Source: Dryococelus australis
Taxonomy: Eukaryota > Arthropoda > Insecta > Phasmatodea > Phasmatidae
Assembly: GCA_029891345.1 (NCBI GenBank)
Contig: CM057005.1
Span: 60,777,760 to 60,841,759 of the forward strand
Direction: 5' to 3'
Length of the DNA stretch: 64,000 nucleotides
A program made the position numbers and the translations under genes. Position 1 is the first letter of the stretch. Every line of letters begins with the position of its first letter. Under the pieces are notes generated by a model, which had not been told where the DNA came from, searched no databases, and saw only the letters and a program-made list of their open reading frames with translations. Of the stretch, positions 22,926-35,169 are shown piece after piece.

Positions 22926-24581
22926 CCGTCAAAACATTAATTTGCTTTTTCCGCCTTTAGATCTCTTGGAACCATGAGACTTGGCAAGCACGCTGCTCAC
23001 ATAGCAAATTGTTTGGGAGTTTTTGTAAACTTCTTGTGACGTAGATATAACACAACTACACTGAAAAAAAAATCTGTAATTTTTACTGAGAAATTCTTTC
23101 TAATTTTACAAATGCTTGTAACAGTTCTAATATTTTTCTTGTAAAACTACTCGTTTCTAAAACTGCAAGGGCCGTGTTTTTAATAGACCTTAGGAAATGT
23201 TTGTACTATACTGAGCCGTATCCACGAGCTTCAGTAAAATGGCGGACACTCAACAACGTAAAACCGTATAAAGCTGTTTGTGCAAAAACTATAGGTCATT
23301 TAAAGTGTAGCTGCGTGCAAAAAAGAAACGTATTGCAAGTTTGAATACCGCAAAAGACTTAAAACAACTCGAATAATCATAATGAAACCTGGCCGTATTA
23401 TTCAGTAACTGTTAATGTTTCCTAGCTACACAGAACTCTTAAATCGGCTCTCAATGTCTCGATGTGAAGAGCCATCCAAATATCTTAACTCAACAGCTAA
23501 ACTCTTAAAAAATAAATTTATGTACCTATTCTTCTTAAGCGTATAACTACAATATTATTTAGTATGTACTTGTATATATATATATATATAATTCTAGAGA
23601 AACAAAAAACCAGTTTCGCTTCCGTGCCCGGCCATATTAGTTTCCGTTTCTTCGGTTTCTCGTGGTTTTCAGAATTCACTATAAGCGAATTCCGAAACAG
23701 TTCTGTACGACAGGCGCTGGGTACTTCTTACACTTTTATGTTCGTTAAGACCTTGCTCTCAATGATATGTTAAGTAATAATTGGCCAACGGACAGTAGTA
23801 TTTAAGCTTGTAAAGCTAGACATATTTACTTACCTAACTCCGTACTTAAACCTGTACACGTGGCATAAGACAGAGTGAACGACCGCTACACGCCTCAAAA
23901 ATGTTTTGCGCAAACCAGTATTTCTGAAGTACTATAGGTTTCTCACGGCTCAAGGGAAAGTATGGAATACAATACACACCGTCTGCAGATAATACTACAC
24001 CAGACTAGACGACAAACACCTTGGGATACAATAAACTGTCCTCGTGTACACTATTCACGAGCAACGAAATCACATGTTGTGAAAAAACTTTGAGGTGTGC
24101 ATTACGGTAGCTGCGATAATTACGTACGCGGTTTGACAACTGTATTTATTCGTATTTCTCGCCGCAGTGTTCACACTCGCGCATCCGCAGAACGCCAAGA
24201 AAGCTGTCACTACTGCTTATAAAGAGGAGAAAAATCTCGTTTATCGCCTAGTTTAGAAAGGAACCACGATAATTGAACAACGCAGGTCCTTCATCTGATG
24301 ATTGGTTAGTTTCATTTTTAAAAATACTATAGGCTTTTACGTTTATTATGCTGTACATCGCAGCAAACCAACATTACACCTACCCATTTCTCGTTCCATC
24401 ATTGAAAGTTGCGATTTAAAACTACCGTGCGTAGGCATAAACGCGATAAAGATCTTTGCCACAGAACTGTGTGATTAAAACCCTAGCACACGGTAAAACA
24501 ACGAAGTTTACATGAGATGTAATAATGGTTTTCCGTTGAAACATATACAATTAAATGTTAAAACAGCAATAGGATATCGAT
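22926..24581. other. Unassigned AT-rich DNA with repeat fragments
   Basis: Holds a possible inverted-repeat terminus at 23058 (ACACTGAAAAAAAAATC) and at about 23447-23500 a short piece resembling the 3' tail of SINE family A (GGCTCTCAATGTCTCGATG..AGAGCCATCCAAATATCTT). A short (TA)n lies at 23574-23590. No gene recognised. Confidence 0.4.
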
Positions 24582-25549
24582 TCAAACATCAATCACATCA
24601 GCGTGGGCACCATTATTCTCGGCACACAGAACGATACAACGCCAGGTGCGATGGTCCATTCTCCGTAACATCTGTGGCGTGATGCTGTGGAATGCAGCAC
24701 GAACGGCATCTTTCAGTTGGCCTGTGGTTTCACATCTGTTCTCGCTGACGCGTTGCTTCAACAGTACCCCGGAGTGCATTGAGGCATTTCGTCAAATCCG
24801 AGTTTCGGGGTGGCAAAGGGGATGGTCCAGGCGCTTGCTACTGAACCTCCTCCAATCCATATACCCATAAAATTTCCTTCAGGTATGCTCGAACGGCAAG
24901 GGCAAAACGTAGGGGTGTCCCGTCGTGTTAGAACCAGCGATCATCTCTGACGTCAAGGCTACGAAGTTGCGGAACAAACCATTCGCAAAGCATGTTCAGG
25001 TGATTGGTGTTATGAGACAGAACCATTACAGCAGAATGGCCCAATAAGGTGTTTGTCAGAAATTGCTGCACATTCTTTACTCCAGAACACAACATTTTGT
25101 TCGTGAGCACTGTGTTGAATTGCTCATTCGTCAGTAAACAAAACATTGTTCCGCAAAGACAGTGTTATGTTATGAACATTGCCAGAAAATTCTCGCATGA
25201 ACAACTTTCCGCAAAAGGCCGGCGTGAGCTTGATTTTGGAACCTCCAATTCTCCCGAACGTTTTCGCACACATTTCTGGGGCGAGAGCTCCACCGAGGCG
25301 AGGATTTCTTCACTTCGGCTGTTTCGCGTTTTTGGTCGTCGGGATGTCGGGGAATGTTTAGTGTTCGCCGTGGCAAACAAATTCCTTTCCCAAGCAAGAA
25401 CTGTCACTTCAGTTGGCGGCACTTTATCGAATCGGTTTTGAAAAATTCCGTAACACATCATGCAAAGTCTGTCCAGTGTATGGTCGTTCGTGTACGCATA
25501 CTGCTGTTATTATTCTTTCTTCCAGTGTGTAAGGACTCCAATCAGCCAT
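24582..25549 (-). pseudogene. IS630/Tc1-mariner-superfamily transposase, dead copy
   Basis: Read right to left, the copy starts at a plausible ATG (MADWSPYTLEERI), then TGQTLHDVLRNF with a frameshift into RFDKVPPTEVTVLAWERNLF, a recognition helix-turn-helix region. The middle has NNVLFTDEQFNTVLTNK with the first catalytic D, CSGVKNVQQFLTN, and HDGTPLRFALAVRAYL with the second. It closes with RNSDLTKCLNALRG (likely third D) and QLKDAVRAAFHSITPQML, MDHRTWRCIVLCAENNGAH. The layout and length are those of an insect HTH-DDE transposase gene; several frameshifts and stops make it inactive. Terminal repeats were not identified. Confidence 0.8.
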
Positions 25550-27903
25550 TGCGGTTCCAGTGAACAAGCAAAATAAATCTACACATCTTCTTCATTTTCT
25601 TCTTAGTAACCAAAGTACACTTCACGTTATCTGAGGGTATATGGACTTCGGGACACCCATCCAACGGGTATTTTTAAAATAAAGCGCTTTCAAAAATTTT
25701 TTTTCTAGTAATGTAAGAGTGTTCTGAAATAGTGTTCTAATGCGCACAGCGTCTTGGAAGCACTAAAAAATAGGTTCCTTTTAAGTGTGTGTGTTTTTCG
25801 GTGATCAGTCTATTGGAAGAGCGTTTGTAAGACAACCGTGTTTATATAATTATTATTTATAGTTTGGCCTGCGCATTAGTGTGTGAGATGAAGACTATTT
25901 TGGGACAGCGACTCTAATGTGGCTGGTTGGGTACCAGACTTTCCACCCCTTATTACGACGTTGCAGCTACATTTACTACGCCTGTGCACGACACGACAAA
26001 AACCTCAACCACGATACAACATTTATATTTTCAATGTGACTGCTCGAATTCACAGCCAGGTGGTTTATTGACGCGAAACAACGAGTAGAATTTTTCGGAG
26101 CCATTTAGAAGGTGCTGATTAACTACGCTAGTTTCAAAGGGGTTGATGGGGACAAAGTGCTACCGCTAACGCTTACAAAGGTGAAATTATTATTTGTAAG
26201 AGTTAAATCAGCAATTTTCAGTCTTTTTTCTTTTAAGCTGCGTATTTGCCATCGTAGGGAAAACTTACCGTACCTTTTCATTTTATCACGTTGTACACTC
26301 TTACGTTGCGTCGCACTACACGACGAAAATATAAATCATTTCTAACCTACAATTGCTGGTTGGACGACAGAATTGTCGGAGTTACTTCAGATCTATCTTG
26401 TATTTCATTGGCAGTTTAGTTTCAAGTGCCGTGTCGTGCTTGTCGGAGCTATGTGATTCCGGCTTAAGTGGACAAAGTACTTCCGTAATTTGCTGTGAAT
26501 ACATGTTGCATTGCATTGCAATTAAACACAGTAAATAGTGTTGGCAGGCAGGAGGCAAAGAAAACTGCTGGACGATGTTAAACGCATCCGTCACGGAAAA
26601 AAATAAAATAAAACATATAAGTCAACGAGTTTTTAAACTAATTAAATATTCGCAAATTTCCCTCCGGAAGCTTGTCGCTTCACTTCGGGTACGCGTTTAC
26701 CAAGTTCCCAGCAGAGTTTACGAGTTGAAGAGGAAAGAGTGCCATGCCAGGTTACTCGGGTTTAAATAGAAGGGATTTTTTCACGTTTCCGAGGAGAGAT
26801 AGTCGTTGCTGCTACATGATTAAGTTAAGGAGTTCTAAAATGTTTAATTTTATGTGCATGCCCGCCATGGCTGGTTAAAGGCTGGAATTCCTGTTAGAAT
26901 AATCGTTTTACACACGACAAAAAAGTTGATGTCTGACATAAATTCTCACTTAACTTTTAGAACGGAACAGCGCTCTAAAAAACACCACGTAAAGACAAGA
27001 AAATGACAGCGCACTTAATACTTATTCAAAATAAATACCCGTGATCGCTGTCTTGTTTACAGGTTATAATTTCTGCAGATAGGTTATACTGTAAATTCTA
27101 GTAGGTACCTTGAGGGAGTGAAATACTTTTAATTGCAAAATGCGAATCATTGGAATGAACTGAACACCAGTGCCTTTGTTATCACGGGCACTAGTTTGAA
27201 CCTGCCTCTAAACGAGCATACTCGCTGAACGCGCCGTAGTATTCAGGACAATTTGCAAACACCCGCAAGAAACAATGCCAATACGAGGCTAGCCCCGAGG
27301 TCACATCAGCACGGGCCTAGGGGAACAAAACAAGCTCTCAGCAGTTTCGCTGCAAAGGCGGACGGTAAACCGGGACAAATTTGTAATACAGAATAGATAG
27401 TAAAGGCATATCGCACCCGGAGAAGCTGCCTGTCTGCGGCCAGCCACCGAGACGAGAGGACGCTGCCCTGGACGCAGCGCCATCGTGCACGACCGCCGTT
27501 CCCGTAATGACGACCAGCCCACGGCGACGATTCAACAGCACAAGGCAAGCGTGCAGATATGGACCATAAGACTAAATTGAATAGGTGGCACTCATCTAAC
27601 TAAGTATCCCTCGGCACGTCACATTAAATCCAACCCTTTTTATGCTTCGTATCTTGTGGGTTATTATTAACCAACTCCCGATCTAAAATGCCAATTGAAT
27701 GTTTTAAGTATTAAATACACACGGACCATTTACACCTTACATTGGGATTTCCTAAAATACTGCGCATGTCAGCATAAAGACTCTCGTGCAAATAATTAGT
27801 AAGCGGCCAATGATGCCCAGTAGAGCAATCTGCACTGGTATCACAGAAGTCCAGAGAATTCTATAACAGGATTCGAATATAAAATTTAACGGAAAACCAC
27901 ATT
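25550..27903. other. Unassigned DNA
   Basis: About 2.3 kb with no supported gene. It is GC-richer at about 27.3-27.55 kb, where overlapping short frames occur on the minus strand without any recognisable domain. Confidence 0.4.
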
Positions 27904-27986
27904 GCCGTGGTGGTATCGTGTTGGCTCTTGACTACTACATTCGCCTTCCACGAAAGCGAAACGGGTTCGATTCCCGCGTGCTCACC
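27904..27986 (+). mobile_element. tRNA-like sequence, probably a SINE head (third family)
   Basis: An A-box-like TGGTATCGTGTTGGC is followed by CGAAACGGGTTCGATTCCCG with a perfect B box, and then non-tRNA sequence (GTGTACTTGCACCAAGCAG). The acceptor ends do not pair convincingly and there is extra sequence between the boxes, so a SINE head or tRNA pseudogene is more likely than a working tRNA. Confidence 0.5.
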
Positions 27987-28545
27987 CATGTGTACTTGCA
28001 CCAAGCAGAAGGAATATTTCTGCAATCAAAATAATTAGTTATATTAAAATACTCGTGCTTTACATAAACTTACCGTCACTATTTTTAATACCTGTTTTTA
28101 AAAACGTGAAACATTACATTAGTGTTCGCCAACGAAAAGAGAGCTATGCAAAAAATTCCTGTAAAATTTCCAGTAGGTAGAATGATTATGGCGAGTTTTG
28201 TGCAAGGGCGTGGGGAGTCGGAGTGACGAAGCTGTTCATGCTCTGTCATTCCAAGGCCATTTCTAATAAAAATTTCCCATTTTCCCCTCGAAATCGACTA
28301 TTTTCCCTTTTTCCCCCCTTAACATCGAATATAGAAAACAAAACAGGAGGTGAAGATGACCATGAAGACAGTGTTGATGAAAATGAACATGGAGACAATG
28401 GCAGTACTAAAGACGATGGCGAGATTTCTCGTTGCACTGACACGCTCCTCCAACACATTTGCTGCTACAAGCAACATGAAGAAGACAGAAGACGCTGAGA
28501 ATACTGGCTACCTATTTACCGAAGACCCGAGTGAACTTGTTGATA
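27987..28545. other. Unassigned spacer with an acidic open frame
   Basis: An open frame at 28223-28498 reads GEDDHEDSVDENEHGDNGST in its middle. It has no recognisable domain and a repetitive GATGA-type base pattern, so I do not call it a gene; a remnant of some coding element is possible. Confidence 0.3.
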
Positions 28546-28966
28546 AAGGCTGTTCGCAATAAAGTGATCACTTTAGAAATGAACCTTAGAAAAATGTCAC
28601 TGCCCCTGCATGCATATATTTTAATAGGCGCACTGAGTGACATTCGCCCAGTAAAGTTGGCAACGATGGATGGAATGTAGTTCCATATCTCAACGTCAAA
28701 TAAATAGTGTTAGTTAACCATTTGTGGTAACTTAAAATTATTTCTTTCGCTTTCTGTTTTTCAATGCACCGAAGTGTAAAAATGAGCAGATTTGGAAAGT
28801 ATTTACTGTCTTAATAATTTCGCAGTTTCATTTAACCGACTCGTGAATAAAGTGATAAGACCCATGCCAATGTTAATTTTACACTAGGCGGAACAATACA
28901 CAACGTGTAAACAAGTAGATCTTAAGCAGTGCTTTCAAAAGTGCTCATTTTACAGTTAACAGCCTA
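28546..28966. mobile_element. GGCTGTTCAC MITE family, long form (copy 2)
   Basis: TA-flanked. AAGGCTGTTCGCAATAAAGT at the left and the complement of TAGGCTGTTAACTGTAAAAT at the right. Opposite orientation to the 15591 copy; the interior GCACTGAGTGACATTCGC, AGTTCCATATCTCAACGTC and CACCGAAGTGTAAAAATGAG blocks are conserved. Confidence 0.88.
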
Positions 28967-31900
28967 TAGATTCGGATATTTGATTGACCTTCAAAAACAT
29001 GGTGATCTCTCACGTATTGTTGAAATATCTTCAATCATTAGTGAACTGAAGGTCAAGGATTATATCGAATGATATGATGAAAATGCTTTCTTCTGAAATT
29101 GTTCTCAACTCGCCATAATAATTCTACTTTAGTAGTTCAAAACCATATATCAATAATCTTATTAAAACTATCTTGATTTTTAAGACAACGCATACTGTTT
29201 TTAAATATGGGTACATTAAATATTTAAAATTGATTGTCTAGTTTAGCCACAAACAATTTTTTTGAAAATTTTATTTAGAATATTATTATTACAAAATAGT
29301 GGCTACCTTCAAATGTTTTTAATTTTTTTGCAAATATTTCAAACTTTTCCCTGGACATCGTATAGAGGAGATATGTAAGTTAGAACGAAGATCTTCGGTA
29401 GCAGGTTAATCACGAAAAAGAATGTAATATCTTATATACGACCTATGGCCTAGAGTTAATCGTAAGGCGGTACACATATCTAAAGCTGGACTTGAAACAC
29501 TAGTTTATTACAACTAGCGGAGAAAATATTTAATATTGAACATCGCAATTCTGCATTATTTTTTAAAGTTAATTGTGACATGCGTATTAGTAACCTATCT
29601 TTAAAATCCCAGGGGTTGGCTACAGCGTCATGAGGATTAAGTCGAACTGTAGTAACCACTGTTATTTCCATCAAATAGTTTGATGACAGCCACAGACAGG
29701 TGCTAATGTGTTTACAGTTTACAGATACTTGTCCCGTTACACGTTATCCAGACTTTCTCAAGTGCTCCATCTTGGATATATTCTCCAGTGTTTCAGGTCC
29801 AACTTGAAATATATGCCCCGCTATTACGATTCGCTTTAAACAATAGGTCGCCCATATATTTTCGCCTTACTTTCTCGTGTTTAAGTTGCTGCTGACGTTG
29901 GTCGGCATAGTTTAGATACACTCTACATACCCAGCGAAGAGACAAAACTTTTGAAGCGGCCATTTTTCTTGTTTCTTCATTTTGGGGGTAAGCACCTTCC
30001 ACATTATCCGTAAACGTTATCCTCTATAAAAAAAAAACCTACGTTCGAACCCAACTGATTTACTCAGAGAATTGCCTTATTGCAAAAACAGCATTTACAA
30101 ATGTATTTGTGCTGATTTTAACATGGCGTGCTTTGGAATTTTTCGTGCGTCAACCGGTTCCATGGCGGCCAGATGTGGCATACAAATCTTACCCGGTAGT
30201 AACCTAAAAAAATTTTTTTTTTACCGCTGTGTTCTTGTGCCAAGAATTTTGTACCTTGCAACACTTGAAATTTAACTAGAAACGCTCTATGTAGCAATAC
30301 TACAAGTGAATGAAGTAAAAATTTGTTCAGCATTTGCGGGTAAAATACTGATATACCAACCTCCAAAATAGTTTTCATGCAATATGCTGAACTTTAAAGT
30401 CATATTTATTGAGGAATCATATAATTTCATTTAAACTCGAAATTAAATTCAGGCGCTCTTTATACTGCTCAACAACATCTTGGGGGCGAAAACCTCTGTC
30501 TTCAATCTTACTGGTGGATTATTTGCGTACTTTGATTATGCCCGGAATGACTGTCTGAACGGGACAACAAAAAAAAATTATGGATAATTTCGTACTTAAT
30601 CTGTCAAATATAACTCGTCCCGCTTTACTTTGAATTTTCTGTACTCCCGTAAGAGCATTATCCTGCGAGAGATATTTCTACTGCTACCAACAAGAAACAA
30701 AATTGTTTTCCAATATCTCGATACTAGATAAAAATACAGCATTACAGAACACCATAGTTTCATTACGATGGTTATTTTTTTTAGCAACCCGGGAAAAATG
30801 CGCGAACATGCGAGTCGTTTTTAAGTGTAAGCTATATTTAGTTTTCAAGACTTCCCAATATTTGCCATTCTTGACGCAAAAAGTCTGAGCAGTTAACTAA
30901 ATAAAAATTTTGGAGACCTCGAGAAATTATTGTGCAGTCCGATAGCCGAGATTAGAGCTTTTTTTTTTTTTGTTCCCAAGTCTAAAACTTTAAGTTTAAA
31001 AAACATTGATGTATATATGTGAGCGAATAAAGATAATACGCTTCCTCCCAGAAATAAAATGCTTATTTCCATAGATAACATGAAACACGAATAATTTCAG
31101 CTTGCTAAACTTAAGTAAATAATTATTTCCTCGACAGTGTGTTTTATTTAGACGTGTCAAAAATGAATCATGCAAGTCAAATATTTCCACTGACATTTTT
31201 ACCTCTTATTGTATCTTCACTTCCTCTAAACTAATAACGAAAAAAGTTAACTCTATAAATCTGAATTTAATTGCTACTCTGCCAGTATACAGAAAATTTC
31301 TCAATGTCATATTAAAAAAAACATATATTGGATTCAAAATGCTGTACACGTATGCTAAAATATAACTTATACCAAAATTCATCGGGCCCCTTTATCCCCC
31401 TTTTGGAATAAATCGCATTTATGAGACGGTAATTAGTAACTGTGTACGAAGGGTTCAATCGTAGTTTCGTCGCCAAATACAGTGATTTAAATAACAAACT
31501 AAAGATGAGGTTGACCAATCTCACTGGCTGGGCACAGCCAATCTCAGTGTCCCAACATTTAACTGCTATTCTGTCATTACGTCAAACAAATACACCGTGG
31601 ATTGGATTTGAGGTTAGAATACTGTTTAGTAAACAAATGCTGTGAGATGTTTGTATACTTCATCTAACCAATTTGTAGTGCAGTTTGATTAAATTCAAAC
31701 TGATAAATGTTATTTTTTAACACAAAAGTGCTTGTCATTTAAAAATTAAGATATAAATAAACATACTCATCATTGTTGACCATGTGACTTCAACAGTTGT
31801 TTTCCTTTATGATAGATCAATGTTGGATACATATACGTAGAAAACGAATAAGCGGTCTACCTCATCTTTAGTCTATGATTTAAACCCAATCGTAGTTCAA

Positions 31901-31999
31901 GTTCTCAATCACGTACGGAACTGGGTATAGTTTGAAGGGGGCCGTTAACTGTGGAAACTGGAACTTCCAGCCCGTCTGCAGGGGTTGCATCTGTGAACG
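28967..31999. other. Unassigned AT-rich DNA upstream of the receptor exon
   Basis: About 3 kb between the MITE at 28546 and the GC-rich island. No transposon family, RNA gene or convincing coding frame recognised. A minus-strand frame at 29793-30002 lacks recognisable features. Upstream non-coding exons or enhancers of the receptor could lie here, but nothing in the sequence shows it. Confidence 0.4.
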
Positions 32000-33660
32000 C
32001 GAGAAATCTTCCGGGGGAGGGCTGCAATTGGGTTTGTTAGTGACAGACAAACGAGAAATATCTGTCCCCGGAAGGATGTGCGTGAGTACGGGAAGGAGGG
32101 GAGGGGGAGCGCGATAGGTTGGGAAAGGGAAGGAGGCGGGAAGGGTCATCGCGACGCGCAGGCGTCCCGACGGCAGCCCCCACCGCCCCCGCCAGACGGG
32201 AAGCGCCTGTGAGGTCTGGACGAAGCAGTGTGAACCGACGCCGCGTGGTGCGCTGCCCGCGGTGTAAACACGGTACGACCGGGCGTCGGGGTGGTTCATG
32301 CGTCCGTGCACCTGCTACTGCCACCTCTCCAACCCCCTCCACGCTCTCAGTCACTGAACAACCCCTGCCGGGGGCGTCGCGACGCGCCGTCAACCTCGGA
32401 AGTCGCCCTCGAGTTCAACGTTCCGGAACGTGAACTGAGGGCTGTGCGTTTGCTAGGCTTCTCTGGAATAAACGTCGTGGTGAATGTAAAGAAAAAATGC
32501 GTAGGACTAACAGTGAGAATTGTAAGTGGGTTATAGTTTCTGTCGTGGAGATTTCCAAGAGGGGCAGTGGTAGGAGGTGAGCACCTGCAGAGGTACTGGA
32601 GTGGTGCTGGGGGCTCTGGACTCCAGGTGCGAGCAGGCTCGATGCGCTGACCCCGGGACGACGACGACGACGATGCTGAGCGGCATGGCGACGCTGTCGG
32701 GAACCCCGCAGGCGCCCGGCACGACGTGGCTGCCCCACGGCAACGACAGCGGACCGACGACGGCGCCGCAGCACGCCCCCGGGACCCAGACGTGGGACGA
32801 CCTCGTGCCGCTGGTGCTCAAGGGCCTCGCCATGGGCACCATCATCGTGGCCGCCGTGCTGGGCAACGCGCTCGTCATCATCAGCGTCGTGCGCCACCGG
32901 AAGCTGCGCATCATCACAAACTACTACGTCGTGTCGCTCGCCATGGCCGACATGCTCGTCGCCCTGTGCGCCATGACGTTCAACGCGAGCGTCGAGCTGA
33001 CGGGCGGCACCTGGCTCTTCGGGTTCTTCATGTGCGACGTGTGGAACTCGCTCGACGTGTACTTCTCGACGGCGTCCATCCTGCACCTGTGCTGCATCAG
33101 CGTCGACCGCTACTACGCCATCGTGCGCCCCCTCGAGTACCCGATAACCATGACCCAGAGGACGGTGTCCTTCATGCTGGTGTGGGTGTGGGTTCTCCCG
33201 GCGCTCATCTCGTTCACGCCCATCTTCCTGGGTTGGTACACGACGCCCGACCACCAGCAGTTCCGGCGCGACAACCCGGACGTCTGCGTGTTCGTGGTGA
33301 ACAAGTACTACGCGCTCGTGTCGTCGGGCGTATCGTTCTGGGTGCCAGGCGTGGTGATGGTGACCATGTACTACCGCATCTACAAGGAGGCGGTGAGGCA
33401 GCGGGAGGCCTTGTCGCGCACCTCCAGCAACATCCTGCTCAACAGCATCCACCAGCACCGCGCGAGCCAGCACAGCCGCCACCCTCACCACTACCTGCAC
33501 CCGAGCGACGGCAGCGTGCAGCCGCCCAGCCGCCTCAGCGGCGACAGCACCACCAGCCGTCAGTCGTCCGAGTCGGCGACGACGACGACGACACCGCGCA
33601 CCAAGTTCGCGCTCCCGCCCGCCGAGCTCAGCCTCAACGGTGAGTCAGCCTTTACCCTCC
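32000..33660 (+). promoter_or_regulatory. GC-rich, CpG-rich island over the receptor 5' region and exon
   Basis: Composition changes abruptly from AT-rich intergenic DNA to GC-rich, CpG-rich sequence at about 32.0 kb and returns to AT-rich DNA just after the splice donor. About 670 bp of it lies upstream of the first ATG and could be promoter and 5' UTR. I see no clear TATA box or initiator, so the transcription start cannot be placed; the 5' UTR could also be spliced from further upstream. Confidence 0.5.
32673..33639 (+). CDS. Octbeta3R: Octopamine beta receptor (Octbeta3R-like), exon coding TM1-TM5
   Basis: Plasma-membrane class A GPCR; family members bind octopamine and couple through Gs to raise cAMP. 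The exon gives 322 residues plus one base from the first ATG; an in-frame stop lies upstream at 32571. A second ATG at 32685 has G at -3 and +4 and may be the real start. Visible: sequon N24-D-S; TM1 about 46-72 with GN at 64-65; TM2 with D93 (2.50); C121 (3.25); D128 (3.32, amine anchor); DRY at 145-147; C205 in loop 2; TM5 with S217, S218, S221 and P225. Loop 3 begins [19 protein letters not shown], then is His-, Ser- and Thr-rich. The frame reaches a consensus donor (AACG|GTGAGT) at 33639/33640 in phase 1; in-frame readthrough to 33695 would add only a short tail. TM6-TM7 are not found downstream. [24 protein letters not shown] and LHPSD match my memory of Octbeta3R better than Octbeta2R; the subtype is less certain than the class. 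Confidence 0.9.
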
Positions 33661-33774
33661 ACCAGTCCGCCTACTCACACGACCTGAGTCAGTGATTTCA
33701 ACAAGTAGAACTGAAGCACTCTGTGGAACAAATGCCCATCCCACACATCCATAAAAACGTGACCTTTAAAAAAA

Positions 33775-34026
33775 TGGTGGCTGAGCGGCTAGATTGCTCG
33801 CCTCCCACCAAGGCTAACTGGGTTCGATCCCCGGCCGGGCCACTCCCGGATTTCCGCAAGTGGGGATCGTGCCGGGCGATGCCGCCGAATGGCGGGTTTT
33901 CTCGGGGATCTCCAGTTTCCCCCCGCCATTCCTTTTCCGACGCTGCTCCATTTTCACCTCACTTCACCCCTGTCAGCTCTCAAGACCTCGTTATTAAGAG
34001 ACGCCTAAATCTCTCGACAACTCAAC
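33775..34026 (+). mobile_element. tRNA-derived SINE, family A (copy 5), 135 bp after the receptor splice donor
   Basis: TGGTGGCTGAGCGGCTAGAT contains an A-box-like element, followed by a perfect B box GGTTCGATCCC, GGGTTTTCTCGGGGATCTCC and a tail AAGACCTCG..CTCTCGACAACTCAAC. The first few bases of the head are missing. It lies in the same orientation as the receptor, within its presumed intron. Confidence 0.9.
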
Positions 34027-34430
34027 TATAACAAAATGTGTTAGCTTGCACCATCTAATGTATACGTGGCAAAGTTTGCTGTTCTTGGTAGGCCTCAAGG
34101 AACGGCAGACGAACACACTTACTCTATTCTTGGTGGCAGAAGGACCTATATTGCAGAGGTAGCACACATTTCATAGACGTGGGACAGGCCCTTATATTCA
34201 TGGGACGACCGATTAGCACCTGTTTTTACACGATAATCAAAACTGAGATCGGCACAGTTTGTTTATAATCAACCCCCCACCCCGGGACGCAAGGCCCTGT
34301 ACCCTAGACCGTTTCATTTCAAATAATGCATACAGTGTAAAAGTTTTAACAAATGTGCCTTCGTCAAACGTGTAGATTTACTCCCGGGTCCTGTGACCTC
34401 CAAGTTAAACAGCTTTGGGCACGGCTAGTA
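34027..34430. other. Unassigned intronic spacer
   Basis: No gene or repeat recognised between the SINE and the next MITE. Confidence 0.35.
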
Positions 34431-34978
34431 AAGGCTGTTCACGGTAAAGTGATCACTTTTGAAATCAACCTTGGAAAAAAGTTACGATGAATGGGAATTA
34501 TTTTGTAAAGGGCTTTTTAACGTCCGCCGGTTTTTTCGCTAAAAACTGAGCAGGGACGGCCTACAGGCTTACTTGTAACCTAACTTTAATTAACACCCAT
34601 TCATTTCCCGGGATTCGAACCCAGAGCCTCCCGCACCCCAGATCGATGGCGCACCAACCGACTGCGCCACGGGAGGTCAGAGTTTAATGGGAAGTAGTTC
34701 CGTATCTTAACGTTGAATAAACAGTGTTAGGTAACCATTTATGATTATTTAAATTATTTACTTCGCTTTCTGTTTTTTTTAATACAGCTAAGTGTAAAAC
34801 TGAGAAGATTGGTAAAATATTTACTTTTCTAATAATTTCACAGTTTCACTTGACCGACGCATAATAAATTGATGATACCCATGAAAATGTTAAGCTTACA
34901 TAGGGCGGAAGAATACACAGCGTGCATATATCTTAAGCAGGTATTTAAAAAGTGCTCATTTTGCCGTGAATGCGTCTA
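34431..34978. mobile_element. GGCTGTTCAC MITE family, long form (copy 3), split by a SINE
   Basis: TA-flanked AAGGCTGTTCACGGTAAAGT at the left; the right end is the decayed complement (GTGCTCATTTTGCCGTGAAT). The interior is interrupted at 34497-34685 by SINE family B. Without it the element is about 350 bp. Orientation as in copy 2. Confidence 0.88.
34497..34685 (-). mobile_element. tRNA-derived SINE, family B, nested in a MITE
   Basis: The head at the right end reads CGACTGCGCCACGGGAGG on the + strand, with B-box complement GGGATTCGAACC; the tail at the left is TTGTAAAGGGCTTTTTAACG. AATGGGA flanks it on both sides (34490-34496 and 34686-34692), a target-site duplication inside the MITE sequence. 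The SINE is therefore younger than that MITE copy. Confidence 0.9.
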
Positions 34979-35169
34979 TACTCGAATTGGTGACCCCGAG
35001 GACCGCCATGTTGCTTTGGCACATGCCCACTGTCTGCAGCTGCAAAGGCATTACCCCACTAGGGCACAGAAGTGCAGCACATTCGGGGTGAGGTATTCTT
35101 GAGTACCCCATAAATGCAACCTAGACGCATTTATATTACATTTCAACAAATAAATCCTTTCATTGTAAT

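Noticed and set aside
27904-27986. Independent tRNA gene at the perfect B box
   Set aside because: The spacing between boxes is too long and the acceptor ends do not form a convincing stem; kept only as a tRNA-like SINE head.
28223-28498. Acidic open frame (GEDDHEDSVDENEHGDNG)
   Set aside because: No domain, low-complexity GATGA-type base pattern, no gene structure around it.
32415-33500. Long open frame of 361 codons on the minus strand, antisense to the receptor exon
   Set aside because: It is the complement of a GC-rich, codon-biased exon; its His-, Arg- and Val-rich composition is what antisense of such an exon gives, and it has no recognisable domain.
32726-33643. Second 305-codon plus-strand frame overlapping the receptor exon
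   Set aside because: Frame-shifted shadow of the receptor; Arg/Ala/Pro/His-rich with no transmembrane pattern.
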